Below are positions 16,777 through 24,667 of a DNA stretch of 64,000 nt, piece after piece (positions within the stretch are counted from its first letter, which is position 1; each line of letters starts with the position of its first letter). Below the pieces are notes generated by a model. It was not told where the DNA came from and searched no databases. It saw only the letters and a list, made by a program, of their open reading frames with translations. A program made the position numbers and the translations under genes. The stretch is from Arthrobacter alpinus (GTDB lineage Bacteria > Actinomycetota > Actinomycetes > Actinomycetales > Micrococcaceae). The stretch is from contig NZ_FNTV01000001.1 of NCBI RefSeq assembly GCF_900105965.1, positions 3,534,001 through 3,598,000 of the forward strand, given 5' to 3'.

Positions 16777-17715
16777 ATGATTTCCGTGCCCAATAATTCC
16801 GCATTGCCCCTGACATTCCTTGGGCCGGAAGGGACCTTCACCGAGTCCGCCCTGTTGCAGGTTCCTGGCGCTGCCGAAATGGAGCGGGTCCCGTCAACCA
16901 ACGCCGCTTCTGCGCTGGCCAAGGTGCGCAAAGGTGAAGCATTTGCAGCCATGCTCCCCATTGAAAATTCCATCGAAGGCGGCGTCCCGGCAACCCTCGA
17001 CGCCATCTCCAACGGTCTGGAACTGCGGATCCTGCATGAAGTGGTGGTGCCGGTCAGCTTTGTTTTGGTGGCACCGGCGGGCGTGGCCCTGGCCGACATC
17101 ACCGCCGTCGGCACCCACCCGCACGCTTGGGCGCAGACCCGGGACTGGTTCGCCGACCACCTGCCGTCGGCCATTCACGTTCCGGCAAACTCGACGGCGG
17201 CTGCGGCACATGCGCTCGTGGCGGGCACCGACGCATTCCAAGCTGCCGTCTGCGCGCCCCTGGTCGCTGAGCAGACCGGATTGAGCATCCTCGCAGCAGG
17301 CATCGAGGACAATATTGGTGCCGTAACCCGCTTTGTCCTGGTGGGTCAGCCAGGTGCACTGCCGGAACCCACAGGGGCCGACAAGACGACACTGGCAATT
17401 CCTCTTCCCGAAGACCACCCGGGAGCCTTGATGGCCATCTTGGAACAGTTCGCCAGCCGCGGCGTCAACCTGAGCAGGATTGAATCCCGCCCCACGGGAC
17501 AGTTCCTGGGCCACTACATTTTCAGCGTTGATGTTGATGGGCATGTGCGCGACGCCCGCGTGGCCGATGCCTTGCGAGGATTGCACCGGGTCAGCCCGGA
17601 CATGCGCTTCCTGGGGTCCTACCCCCGTGCGGACAAGCAACCTCCGCTGATCCGCTCGTACAACTCGGATGCGGCGTTCGGCGAGGCCGCATCCTGGGTG
17701 GAATCGCTGCTGTAG
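16777..17715 (+). CDS. pheA: Prephenate dehydratase
   Basis: A 312-residue monofunctional PheA: FLGPEGTFTESALLQ at the start, LPIENSIEGGVPATLD in the prephenate site, GAVTRFVLVG with the catalytic Thr-Arg-Phe, then an ACT domain containing NLSRIESRPTGQFLGHYIFS, where the ESRP motif gives phenylalanine feedback inhibition. It converts prephenate to phenylpyruvate. ATG 16777 fits the family start; the frame is open from a TTG 24 bases upstream. No chorismate mutase domain is fused. Confidence 0.94.
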   Translation: MISVPNNSALPLTFLGPEGTFTESALLQVPGAAEMERVPSTNAASALAKVRKGEAFAAMLPIENSIEGGVPATLDAISNGLELRILHEVVVPVSFVLVAPAGVALADITAVGTHPHAWAQTRDWFADHLPSAIHVPANSTAAAAHALVAGTDAFQAAVCAPLVAEQTGLSILAAGIEDNIGAVTRFVLVGQPGALPEPTGADKTTLAIPLPEDHPGALMAILEQFASRGVNLSRIESRPTGQFLGHYIFSVDVDGHVRDARVADALRGLHRVSPDMRFLGSYPRADKQPPLIRSYNSDAAFGEAASWVESLL

Positions 17716-17719
17716 CGAA

Positions 17720-18196
17720 CTAAACCAAGTCCCTGGTTTTTAACATGCCGCGACCCACAACAATGAAGACGGCAATCGCGAGGCAAACGGGCACAAGGAA
17801 TCCGAAGAATTCGCCGCTGAGGACCACCTGCGTGAGCAACTTGGTGGCCAACAAGGCGCCGGTACTGGCAACGCCGAGCTTGGGGGTAAACCCCTCGAGC
17901 ATTCCGCGCCGCAAAAGCATCAAGATTCCGGCACCCGCAACAGTCACGGCGATCGCCAAGCCCAGCATGGACAGCAACAGCAGATACCACGGGGCAAACA
18001 AGATATTCGTGAGGACTTGGGCAAATGACCCCAAGGATTCCAGAACACCCAAAATGGTTAAGAGGACGCCGCCGGGGAACTTGAAGTTCAAGGCTTCGGC
18101 TGGCAATTGAAGAGAAACCGGTTTTTTGCCGGTTGATTGGCTGGACGGCGGAGCTGACGGTTGAATTTCCGAACTGTCCGGCGACGGGTGACTCAC
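17720..18196 (-). CDS. Uncharacterised four-helix membrane protein
   Basis: A 158-residue protein with a Pro/Ser-rich cytoplasmic N-terminus and four hydrophobic stretches (about residues 42-62, 67-92, 108-128 and 132-152). I do not recognise a family. The start is GTG 18196, decided by an AGGAG site eight bases upstream; a longer frame from ATG 18226 lacks one. Another minus-strand frame over the same bases is a shadow without membrane character. It is convergent with pheA, separated by four bases. A role cannot be inferred. Confidence 0.65.
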   Translation of the reverse strand: MSHPSPDSSEIQPSAPPSSQSTGKKPVSLQLPAEALNFKFPGGVLLTILGVLESLGSFAQVLTNILFAPWYLLLLSMLGLAIAVTVAGAGILMLLRRGMLEGFTPKLGVASTGALLATKLLTQVVLSGEFFGFLVPVCLAIAVFIVVGRGMLKTRDLV

Positions 18197-18361
18197 GGGG
18201 TGACTCCTGGTCCACAAGAAATGCATTTGGTAACAACATCAAGATTACGCTGTGCCGGGACCCTTTCGCCGCCGGGCTTGCGAACCTATGATTGGCCTAT
18301 CTTCAGGAATTGACGTCTAGGCCGGGGAAGTTGGCCTTATCAGGAAAGAGGTGACCCAGCC

Positions 18362-18550
18362 ATGACTCCGCAATCAGAACCGGTGCGTGTGGAAAAGGAC
18401 AGCGGCCAGGACGGAACCATCGTCAATCCTGGTGCGAAAGAAGGCCGGGATACCTCAGTTGGCGATGAGGGTGACGACGCAAACGAGTTGCGCTTTGACG
18501 AAGAGACCCGCCTCATTCGAGAACAATCGCAACGCCCCGAAACGGACTAG
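18362..18550 (+). CDS. Small acidic hydrophilic protein
   Basis: A 62-residue product starting with MTPQSEPVRVEKD and ending in SQRPETD, rich in Asp and Glu, with no hydrophobic segment or cysteine. AAAGAGG lies ten bases before the ATG, supporting translation. It is probably disordered. It converges on the diacylglycerol kinase family gene with a six-base gap. I do not recognise the family. Confidence 0.5.
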   Translation: MTPQSEPVRVEKDSGQDGTIVNPGAKEGRDTSVGDEGDDANELRFDEETRLIREQSQRPETD

Positions 18551-18556
18551 TCCGCT

Positions 18557-19624
18557 TTAGGCGGGATTGTTGGGTGCGGCAACGCGAACAAGCACGGATT
18601 TGGGCTCCACGCTGACCTTCACACACGTGGCCGGGCCCGACGGGTCGCCGTCGATCTGGGTTTCCACGGGCATGATGGTACGAATCGTCAGGTTCTGGGA
18701 GCGGTAAAAGTCAATGACCGGCAGATTGTTCTTGTGCCGGAACACCACTTTGCCAGCCATCGCCATCCAGCCCAGTGCGCTGCGCGGGCTGACCACCACA
18801 ACGTCCAGGACGCCGTCGTCAATCAGGGCGCCAGGGACAAAATCAATCCCGCCCGGCAGCAGGCCGCAATTGGCGAACATGACCGAACGGACCTTGCGCT
18901 GCTGCGCCGGCTCATCGTCCAGAGCAATGCTGACCTTTTTGCGTGGCCCCGCCATGTGCCTCAGGCCGGCCTCGCTGTAGGCCAGCCACCCAACATGTTC
19001 CTTCAGCTTTGAATTCGTGTCGCTCATGACCTCAGCATCCATGCCAAGGCCCGCGATGACCATGAAGGAATGCTTGGAAACGGCACCGGTGACGCCGTCC
19101 TCGAGCTCCATGAGGCCCGAGTCGATGTGGCGCTGGTGGCCAAACAACGCGGTCTGGACGCTCCCAGCAATATCCGTTACGTCAAGATTCAGGTTGCGGG
19201 CCAACAGGTTGCCGGTGCCCAAGGGAACTATGCCAAGGGGCACCTCGGTGTGGCGCAACGTCTGGGCCACGGCGCGGACTGTGCCGTCCCCGCCGCCCAC
19301 AATAACGACGTCGGCCTTGGCAGCCAACGCGGCCTGCGCCATCGCGAATCCCGGATCCTCAGCTGTTGTTTCAAAGAAGAGCGGAGCAGGCCATTCTGCC
19401 TTCGAGACGGAGCGGGTGATCAGGGTTTTGGCATCCTCAACACCGCTTTTGGTGGGGTTGAAAATGAACGCCACCTGCTGCTGCGCCAAATGAATTTTGT
19501 GCGGTGAATCGGCCACCGTGCTGCGGGTGTGCTTTTGCGCGAGCTTGCGCACGCCCAACCAGCTGATAGCAATAACGAGCACAAGAATGACCACAATGAT
19601 GGCGACAAGAAGTTCAGTTGGCAT
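18557..19624 (-). CDS. Diacylglycerol kinase family lipid kinase (YegS/DgkB-like)
   Basis: A 355-residue protein with one N-terminal transmembrane helix (residues 5-25) that anchors a cytosolic DAGK catalytic domain. IFNPTKSG opens the domain, VIVGGGDGTVRAVAQTL is the nucleotide-binding GGDGT loop, and PLGTGNLLARNL is the second conserved motif. The C-terminal half carries GLGMDAEVM and QIDGDPSG. It likely phosphorylates diacylglycerol or a related lipid; the exact lipid is open. Divergent from serS, 51 bases apart. Confidence 0.87.
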   Translation of the reverse strand: MPTELLVAIIVVILVLVIAISWLGVRKLAQKHTRSTVADSPHKIHLAQQQVAFIFNPTKSGVEDAKTLITRSVSKAEWPAPLFFETTAEDPGFAMAQAALAAKADVVIVGGGDGTVRAVAQTLRHTEVPLGIVPLGTGNLLARNLNLDVTDIAGSVQTALFGHQRHIDSGLMELEDGVTGAVSKHSFMVIAGLGMDAEVMSDTNSKLKEHVGWLAYSEAGLRHMAGPRKKVSIALDDEPAQQRKVRSVMFANCGLLPGGIDFVPGALIDDGVLDVVVVSPRSALGWMAMAGKVVFRHKNNLPVIDFYRSQNLTIRTIMPVETQIDGDPSGPATCVKVSVEPKSVLVRVAAPNNPA

Positions 19625-19675
19625 GATTCACTAACCATATCCCGTGAAGTTGCATTGATTCGATAGGCTTAGGGC

Positions 19676-20953
19676 GTGATCGATGTACGAGACCTCTGCG
19701 AAAATCCCGAAACTTACCGTGCCAGCCAACGTGCGCGTGGTGCCCAACCGTCTGTGGTGGACGCAATCATCGCCGCTGACAGCTCCCGGAAGTCGGCGAT
19801 CACCTCCTTTGAGGCCTTGCGGGCCGAGCAAAACGCGTTTGGCAAAAAGGTAGCCAAGGCCAAGGGCGAGGAAAAAGCCGCCCTGTTGGCCGAGGTCAAG
19901 GAGCTGGCAGTCGCCGTCAAGACGGCCTCCGCCGCTGCGGACGCCGCCGCCGCCGAACAAGACGCCCTGGTGCGCAGCATGCCCAACCTGGTCGCCGTTG
20001 GGGTCCCCGAGGGTGGCGAAGACGACTTTGTTGTGGTCAAGACCGTTGGTGCCCCGCGTGAATTCCCCGACTTCGAGCCGAAAGACCACCTTGAAATCGG
20101 CGAGCTCATTGGCGCCATCGACATGGAACGCGGCGCCAAGGTGTCCGGTTCACGTTTTTACTTCCTCAAGGGTGTGGGCGCCCGCCTGGAACTGGCGCTG
20201 CTGCAGATGGCCATGGATCAAGCCATCGAAGCCGGTTTCACGCCCATGATCACCCCCACCCTGGTGCTGCCAGAAACCATGGCAGGCACAGGATTTGACG
20301 TTGCGCACGACGCCGAGATCTACCGCCTGGCCGAGGACGACCTCTACCTTGTGGGCACCTCCGAGGTGGCCTTGGCCGGATACCACGGCAACGAAATCAT
20401 CAAGGTTGACGAGCCTGTTCGTTACGCTGGCTGGTCCTCCTGCTACCGTCGCGAAGCCGGTTCGCACGGCAAGGACACACGCGGAATTATCCGCGTGCAC
20501 CAGTTCAACAAGGTGGAAATGTTTGTATACACCACTGTTGAAAACGCTGCCGAGGAACACCAGCGCCTGCTCGGGTGGGAAGAGGATATGCTCGCCAAGG
20601 TTGAGCTTCCCTACCGTGTGATCGACACCGCCGCCGGTGACCTGGGCATGTCCGCATCTCGCAAGTTCGACTGCGAGGCATGGGTTCCCACCCAAGACGC
20701 GTACCGCGAACTGACCTCCACCTCCAACTGCACCACGTTCCAGGCCCGCCGCCTGAACATCCGCGAGCGTCTCGTCACGGACGACGGCGGCAAGGGCGGC
20801 ACCCGCGCCGTGGCCACGCTCAACGGCACGCTGGCAACGACCCGCTGGATCGTTGCCATCCTTGAGCACCACCAGAACGCCGATGGTTCGGTCAATGTTC
20901 CGGCAGCTCTGCGCAAGTACCTTGGCGGCATGGAAGTGTTCCCGGTTCTGTAA
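19676..20953 (+). CDS. serS: Seryl-tRNA synthetase
   Basis: A 425-residue class II synthetase. The N-terminal tRNA-binding coiled-coil arm covers about residues 30-100 (alternating Lys/Ala/Glu). Motif 1 and 2 regions include [14 protein letters not shown] and [20 protein letters not shown], and motif 3 reads [18 protein letters not shown]. It charges tRNA-Ser and tRNA-Sec with serine. The start is GTG with TAGGCT (19664-19669) six bases upstream and no Shine-Dalgarno sequence, so the mRNA is probably leaderless. A very long hairpin follows the gene. Confidence 0.96.
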   Translation: MIDVRDLCENPETYRASQRARGAQPSVVDAIIAADSSRKSAITSFEALRAEQNAFGKKVAKAKGEEKAALLAEVKELAVAVKTASAAADAAAAEQDALVRSMPNLVAVGVPEGGEDDFVVVKTVGAPREFPDFEPKDHLEIGELIGAIDMERGAKVSGSRFYFLKGVGARLELALLQMAMDQAIEAGFTPMITPTLVLPETMAGTGFDVAHDAEIYRLAEDDLYLVGTSEVALAGYHGNEIIKVDEPVRYAGWSSCYRREAGSHGKDTRGIIRVHQFNKVEMFVYTTVENAAEEHQRLLGWEEDMLAKVELPYRVIDTAAGDLGMSASRKFDCEAWVPTQDAYRELTSTSNCTTFQARRLNIRERLVTDDGGKGGTRAVATLNGTLATTRWIVAILEHHQNADGSVNVPAALRKYLGGMEVFPVL

Positions 20954-20968
20954 CTTCGTAGTTCCTGA

Positions 20969-21029
20969 TGAACGCTTAGGTTAATACTCACACTGTGCAC
21001 ATGGCTGTGAATATTAACCTAGGCGTTCA
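20969..21029. repeat. 24-bp near-perfect inverted repeat after serS
   Basis: Arms 20969-20992 and 21006-21029 pair over 24 bp with two mismatches around a 13-base loop that contains GTGCAC. It starts 16 bases after the serS stop and is followed by TTTCG. It is much longer and more A+T-rich than the usual terminators here. It may act as a terminator or be a short palindromic mobile element. Confidence 0.75.
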
Positions 21030-21066
21030 TTTCGTTAAGCCATTAATGGGCTCCTGGCGCCGAAAC

Positions 21067-21109
21067 AGACGGAGGCCCGTTGAGGTAGACCTTGCGGCCC
21101 GTCTTTTTC
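21067..21109 (+). terminator. Rho-independent terminator
   Basis: AGACGG-a-GGCC (21067-21077) pairs with GGCCCGTCT (21096-21104) and is followed by TTTTT. It is a second, conventional terminator between serS and the HAD gene. The remaining bases to 21195 contain an A+T-rich stretch suitable for a promoter. Confidence 0.6.
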
Positions 21110-21195
21110 GGCAGGGCACCGTCTGACTCGAGATGTTCACCGCTTTAATGGCTGCAGTATGTGGAATTTTAAGGTCAATCTGATTCACTAGAACT

Positions 21196-22041
21196 ATGAC
21201 AATGACAGTAAACACTGCAATTGCCGGCATCGATGACCGGTCCGCTAACAAAACAAAGTACCTCGTAGCCCTTGATGTAGACGGCACGCTGGTTGACCAC
21301 GACGGCAAAATGACCGACGGCGTTCGAGACGCGGCCAGGGCCGTTGTTGACGCCGGTCACCACGTCATTATCGCGACGGGCCGCTCACTCGGTGCGCTGC
21401 TTCCCATCGTGGAGATGATCGGTCTGCGCACCGGTTACGGCGTCTGCTCCAACGGCGGCGTCACGATCCGCCTGGATCCGGACTTGGCTGACGGCTATGA
21501 GGTCATTGACCGCATCACCTTTGACCCGGCCCCCGCCCTCAACGCCTTGCGCGACCGTGTTCCCGGCGCCCGATTCGCCGTGGAGGACGCAGAGGGCAAC
21601 TTCCTGGCAACCTCCCGCTTCCAAGACGACAGCTTTGGCATCGAGGCCCGCGGCGTGGACTTCCACCACCTCTTGGACGCAAAGGCCGTCCGTGTTGTGG
21701 TCAATAGCGCCGAGGCCAGCACGCAACAATTTGCCGACGCCATCGCCGCAGCCGGGCTCAGCGGAGTCACCTACGCGATTGGATGGAGCGCCTGGCTGGA
21801 CATCGCGGCCGCCGGTGTAACAAAGGCGTCCGCACTTGAGGTTCTGCGCGCATCCCTTGAGGTGAACAGCGCTCTGACGGTGGCCGTCGGGGATGGCTCC
21901 AATGACATTGAGATGCTCCGCTGGGCCGGCCGCGGCGTAGCCATGGGACAGGCCGAGGCCGAGGTCAAGGAAGCCGCCAATGAGGTGACAGCCTCCGTGT
22001 ACGACGACGGAGCTGTAGCCATCCTGCGCAGCTTGGTTTGA
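21196..22041 (+). CDS. HAD superfamily hydrolase, Cof/YidA type
   Basis: A 281-residue phosphatase: motif I VALDVDGTLVDHDGK near residue 28, IIATGRSLGALL (motif II), a C2 cap, and VAVGDGSNDIEMLRWAGRG (motif IV) near residue 232. It is a paralogue in fold of the protein at 6573-7382, but clearly diverged. The substrate is likely a sugar phosphate or a cofactor phosphate. ATG 21196 is used; a second ATG two codons later is possible. No strong ribosome site is visible. Confidence 0.85.
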   Translation: MTMTVNTAIAGIDDRSANKTKYLVALDVDGTLVDHDGKMTDGVRDAARAVVDAGHHVIIATGRSLGALLPIVEMIGLRTGYGVCSNGGVTIRLDPDLADGYEVIDRITFDPAPALNALRDRVPGARFAVEDAEGNFLATSRFQDDSFGIEARGVDFHHLLDAKAVRVVVNSAEASTQQFADAIAAAGLSGVTYAIGWSAWLDIAAAGVTKASALEVLRASLEVNSALTVAVGDGSNDIEMLRWAGRGVAMGQAEAEVKEAANEVTASVYDDGAVAILRSLV

Positions 22042-22052
22042 GCCACGGACTT

Positions 22053-22122
22053 CTGGTCCACATCGCAGAAATGGCGACTTTCAAAGTCTGAAAGTCGCCA
22101 CAGGTGCCATTTCGATGACCAG
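22053..22122. repeat. Nested palindrome after the HAD gene
   Basis: An inner perfect 11-bp stem (22072-22082 with 22090-22100) is enclosed by GAAATGGC/GCCATTTC and by CTGGTC/GACCAG, so about 70 bases fold into one long hairpin with bulges. It lies between a plus-strand gene and a minus-strand DUF1059 gene. There is no U-tract. It is either a bidirectional terminator or a copy of a palindromic repeat family. Confidence 0.6.
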
Positions 22123-22140
22123 ATGAACTATGGGCTGGCT

Positions 22141-22335
22141 TCACGCCATCGCGGCGTCCACCGGGGTCATGTCTTTTTCGATCGCGGCCCGCAACTCGGG
22201 TCCGTCAACGTGGCCGTGAGCGTTGACATCGTGCCAAACGGCTAGGGCCATCACTTCCTCGGGTGACCCTGCAATAGTCACCTGACAATTGGCCTCACTG
22301 GGAGTCTTGCGGCAGTCGACCATTACTCTGTTCAT
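22141..22335 (-). CDS. DUF1059 domain protein
   Basis: A 64-residue protein beginning MNRVMVDCRKTPSEANCQVT. Two cysteines ten residues apart, then IAGSPEEVMALAVWHDVNAH and HGHVDGPELRAAIEKDM, match the small DUF1059 family. The start at 22335 is fixed by GGAAAGGAGG; the frame continues upstream but without a ribosome site. The function is unknown; the conserved Cys/His pattern suggests metal or redox chemistry. Confidence 0.8.
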   Translation of the reverse strand: MNRVMVDCRKTPSEANCQVTIAGSPEEVMALAVWHDVNAHGHVDGPELRAAIEKDMTPVDAAMA

Positions 22336-22442
22336 AATTCGCCTCCTTTCCACGTACTCCCACCCATTTTCTACCTGCTGGTGGGCAAAGACAAGGAGAA
22401 AGGGCCTGGCCACACCTACCCGGACATTGTGAAGCTGGACGC

Positions 22443-22477
22443 AAAAACGGCGCTCCCAAGAAGGGAGCGCCGTTTTT
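22443..22477. terminator. Bidirectional terminator downstream of ppa
   Basis: A perfect 15-bp inverted repeat (22443-22457 with 22463-22477) has a five-base loop, flanked by AAAAA and TTTTT. It ends the ppa transcript on the minus strand and would also stop plus-strand transcription. Confidence 0.9.
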
Positions 22478-22533
22478 GAGCCGGGCCCCAAGTCAAGGCG
22501 CGCCGGCGGCCTGGATTGGGGAGGAGCTGGGGA

Positions 22534-23022
22534 CTAGTGCTCGGTTGCTTCGAAGCGCTTGATCGAGGCTTCGAGCTCGGCTTCGGCAGCGGCGCGGTCG
22601 GCCCAGCCCTCAGCCTTGACCCACTTGCCGGGCTCCAGGTCCTTGTAACGGGTGAAGAAGTGCTCGATTTCCTTGACAAGGAATTCGTCAACGTCGGAGA
22701 GTTCCTGGATGTGGTCGAAGCGCTTGTCGTCGACAACACACAGAACCTTGGCGTCGCCGCCGCCGTCGTCGGTCATGTTGAATACGGCGATGGGGCGGGC
22801 ATCGACAACTACGCCGGGGTGCAAGTCAAAGTCCTGCAGCATGACGAGGGCGTCCAGGGGATCGCCGTCTTCGCCGAGGGTGTTGTCGAAGAAGCCGTAG
22901 TGGGTGGGGTACTGCATGGAGGTGAACAGCACGCGGTCCAGGCGGACACGGCCGGTCTCGTGGTCAACTTCGTACTTGACGCGTGATCCGCGCGGGATCT
23001 CAATCGTGACGTCGTGCTTCAT
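22534..23022 (-). CDS. ppa: Inorganic pyrophosphatase, family I
   Basis: A 162-residue soluble enzyme: [34 protein letters not shown] and [11 protein letters not shown] carry the metal-binding aspartates and active-site Lys/Tyr of family I PPases. It hydrolyses pyrophosphate to phosphate and drives biosynthetic reactions. ATG 23022 is chosen because GAGGAGC precedes it; upstream in-frame codons give an atypical 13-residue extension. Divergent from dacB by 184 bases. Confidence 0.95.
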   Translation of the reverse strand: MKHDVTIEIPRGSRVKYEVDHETGRVRLDRVLFTSMQYPTHYGFFDNTLGEDGDPLDALVMLQDFDLHPGVVVDARPIAVFNMTDDGGGDAKVLCVVDDKRFDHIQELSDVDEFLVKEIEHFFTRYKDLEPGKWVKAEGWADRAAAEAELEASIKRFEATEH

Positions 23023-23206
23023 GGTTATGCTCCTCATGAGGTGGTGCGCACGGCCAGACACGGCCTTGCACAGGAATTCCGTCTAGTATGAGGATATAGG
23101 CGCTTTCGTTGCGCTAAAAACCCGCCTGGAATTTCCGGGCGCACTTTTGCCCTTTTCCCGCACCGATTGGCGAGCCGGGACCATTCACGAAGGAATCACC
23201 TGCTCT

Positions 23207-24643
23207 ATGGGACGCACGTCAAAAGTTGTGACGAGCGGATTGCTCATTTGTTCTTTGGCTGCCGTGAGCGTTCCGGCCGGGATGCAGCTGGTTCCCGCGT
23301 TCCTCCCGCAGGACCCTGCTGCCGTGGCTGTTTTGCCTGCCGCCCAGGAAATGCCAACGACTCTGGGCGAGATATCCGGGGTTGCGCCGTTGCTTTCCAC
23401 CGCGCCCCTGCCCAATGCGGCGACCCTTGCCACGGACCTCAAGAAGGCTTTGACGTACGACGCCGAAGGTACTTTTGGCATGTATGTGGCCGACGCCGTG
23501 ACCGGCCAGGAGCTGTTCTCTCAGGCTGGTGAGACTGCCAAGACTCCCGCATCCAACCTGAAATTGCTCGCGGCCGGTGCCGTATTGCGAACCCTGGGAC
23601 CCGATGCCCGCTTCAGCACCGATGTTGTCTCCGGCGCCACGGCTCATGAGATTGTGCTGCGGGCCGGCGGCGACGCCATGTTGGCCTCCGGTGAGAGCGA
23701 GCCCGGTTCGGTCATGGGACATGCCGGCCTGGCCACCTTGGCACAGCAGAGCGCCGCGGCGCTCGCTGCAGCTGGCGTCACAGGCCCGGTAACCCTCACG
23801 ATCGATGACACCCTGTTCACGGGAGCCGCACTGAATCCCAAGTGGACCGACGGTGATGTTGACGCCGGTGAAATCGCGCCAATCTTCCCCATGGCCATGT
23901 ATGCCGGACGTGTTGCCCCGGAAGTGTTGACGGGAGCCCGCCCACAGGATTCTTCTGTTGCCGTGGCCGAAGCATTCGCCAATGCGCTGGAGGTGGCGGG
24001 AGTGGCCACGACGGGAGCCATTACCCGTGGAAGCTCGCCGGCGGCAGATGCTGACACAACACCAGGGCAGGCCAAGCCCGGCTCCGTACTGGCATCGATA
24101 AGTTCGGCCACTGTGGCCGAACAGGCGCAGTACATGCTGGCCGAGTCGGATAACTATGTAGCCGAAGTCTTAGGGCGGATGGCGGCCCTGAAATTGGGCC
24201 TGCCCGCCAGCAACGACGGCGCCGTGGCGGCTGTGCGCCAAGTGGTGACCGAGCTGGGTTTGCCCATGGACGACGTCGTAACCACCGACATCTGCGGCCT
24301 GGCAACGGGCAACCTGATCAGCCCCCGGAAGTTCGTCAAGCTCCTGAGCCTCATGCTGGCCGACCCGGCCGCGGACATCGGCCAGGCACTGCCCGGACTG
24401 CCGATCGCCGGGCTGACCGGGTCTTTGGACAACCGCTTTGTCAGTTCAACCCAGATCGACGGCGCCGGCGTTGTCCGCGCCAAGACCGGCTCCCTGAATC
24501 TGGTCACCTCACTCTCGGGCTACGTCATCAATAGTGAGGGCCGGCTCCTGGTCTTTTCCATTCTTGGCAACGGCCTGACCGACGGCGCCGCGGCCGCACG
24601 TCCTGTGGTGGATGCGGCCGCGGCGGTACTGGCCCGCAGCTAG
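23207..24643 (+). CDS. dacB: D-alanyl-D-alanine carboxypeptidase/endopeptidase (PBP4, S13 family)
   Basis: A 478-residue exported penicillin-binding protein. Residues 1-35 form a signal peptide. The S13 motifs are in order: SNLK with nucleophile Ser116 and Lys119, SDN at 314-316, and KTG at 426-428. The large insertion between the first two motifs is typical of the class C PBP4 fold. It trims or cuts peptidoglycan cross-links outside the membrane. ATG 23207 gives a clean signal peptide; GAAGGAA lies about 12 bases upstream. A longer frame from 23147 lacks a signal-peptide start. Confidence 0.92.
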   Translation: MGRTSKVVTSGLLICSLAAVSVPAGMQLVPAFLPQDPAAVAVLPAAQEMPTTLGEISGVAPLLSTAPLPNAATLATDLKKALTYDAEGTFGMYVADAVTGQELFSQAGETAKTPASNLKLLAAGAVLRTLGPDARFSTDVVSGATAHEIVLRAGGDAMLASGESEPGSVMGHAGLATLAQQSAAALAAAGVTGPVTLTIDDTLFTGAALNPKWTDGDVDAGEIAPIFPMAMYAGRVAPEVLTGARPQDSSVAVAEAFANALEVAGVATTGAITRGSSPAADADTTPGQAKPGSVLASISSATVAEQAQYMLAESDNYVAEVLGRMAALKLGLPASNDGAVAAVRQVVTELGLPMDDVVTTDICGLATGNLISPRKFVKLLSLMLADPAADIGQALPGLPIAGLTGSLDNRFVSSTQIDGAGVVRAKTGSLNLVTSLSGYVINSEGRLLVFSILGNGLTDGAAAARPVVDAAAAVLARS

Positions 24644-24667
24644 TTCAACCGTCTTGGCCGGCCTGTC

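Noticed and set aside
17619..18242. Alternative minus-strand frame (207 codons) over the membrane protein gene.
   Set aside because: It overlaps the pheA 3' end, has no membrane character and lacks a ribosome site; the 17720-18196 frame has AGGAG and four helices.
20993..21010. A fourth PhoP-like site in the loop of the serS inverted repeat (TCACAGC on the minus strand).
   Set aside because: The second half-site is 12 rather than 11 bases away and lies within a palindrome, so it does not fit the 7-4-7 pattern.
22141..22491. 116-codon version of the DUF1059 gene.
   Set aside because: It would run through the ppa terminator and lacks a ribosome site; the start at 22335 has GGAAAGGAGG and the family N-terminus.
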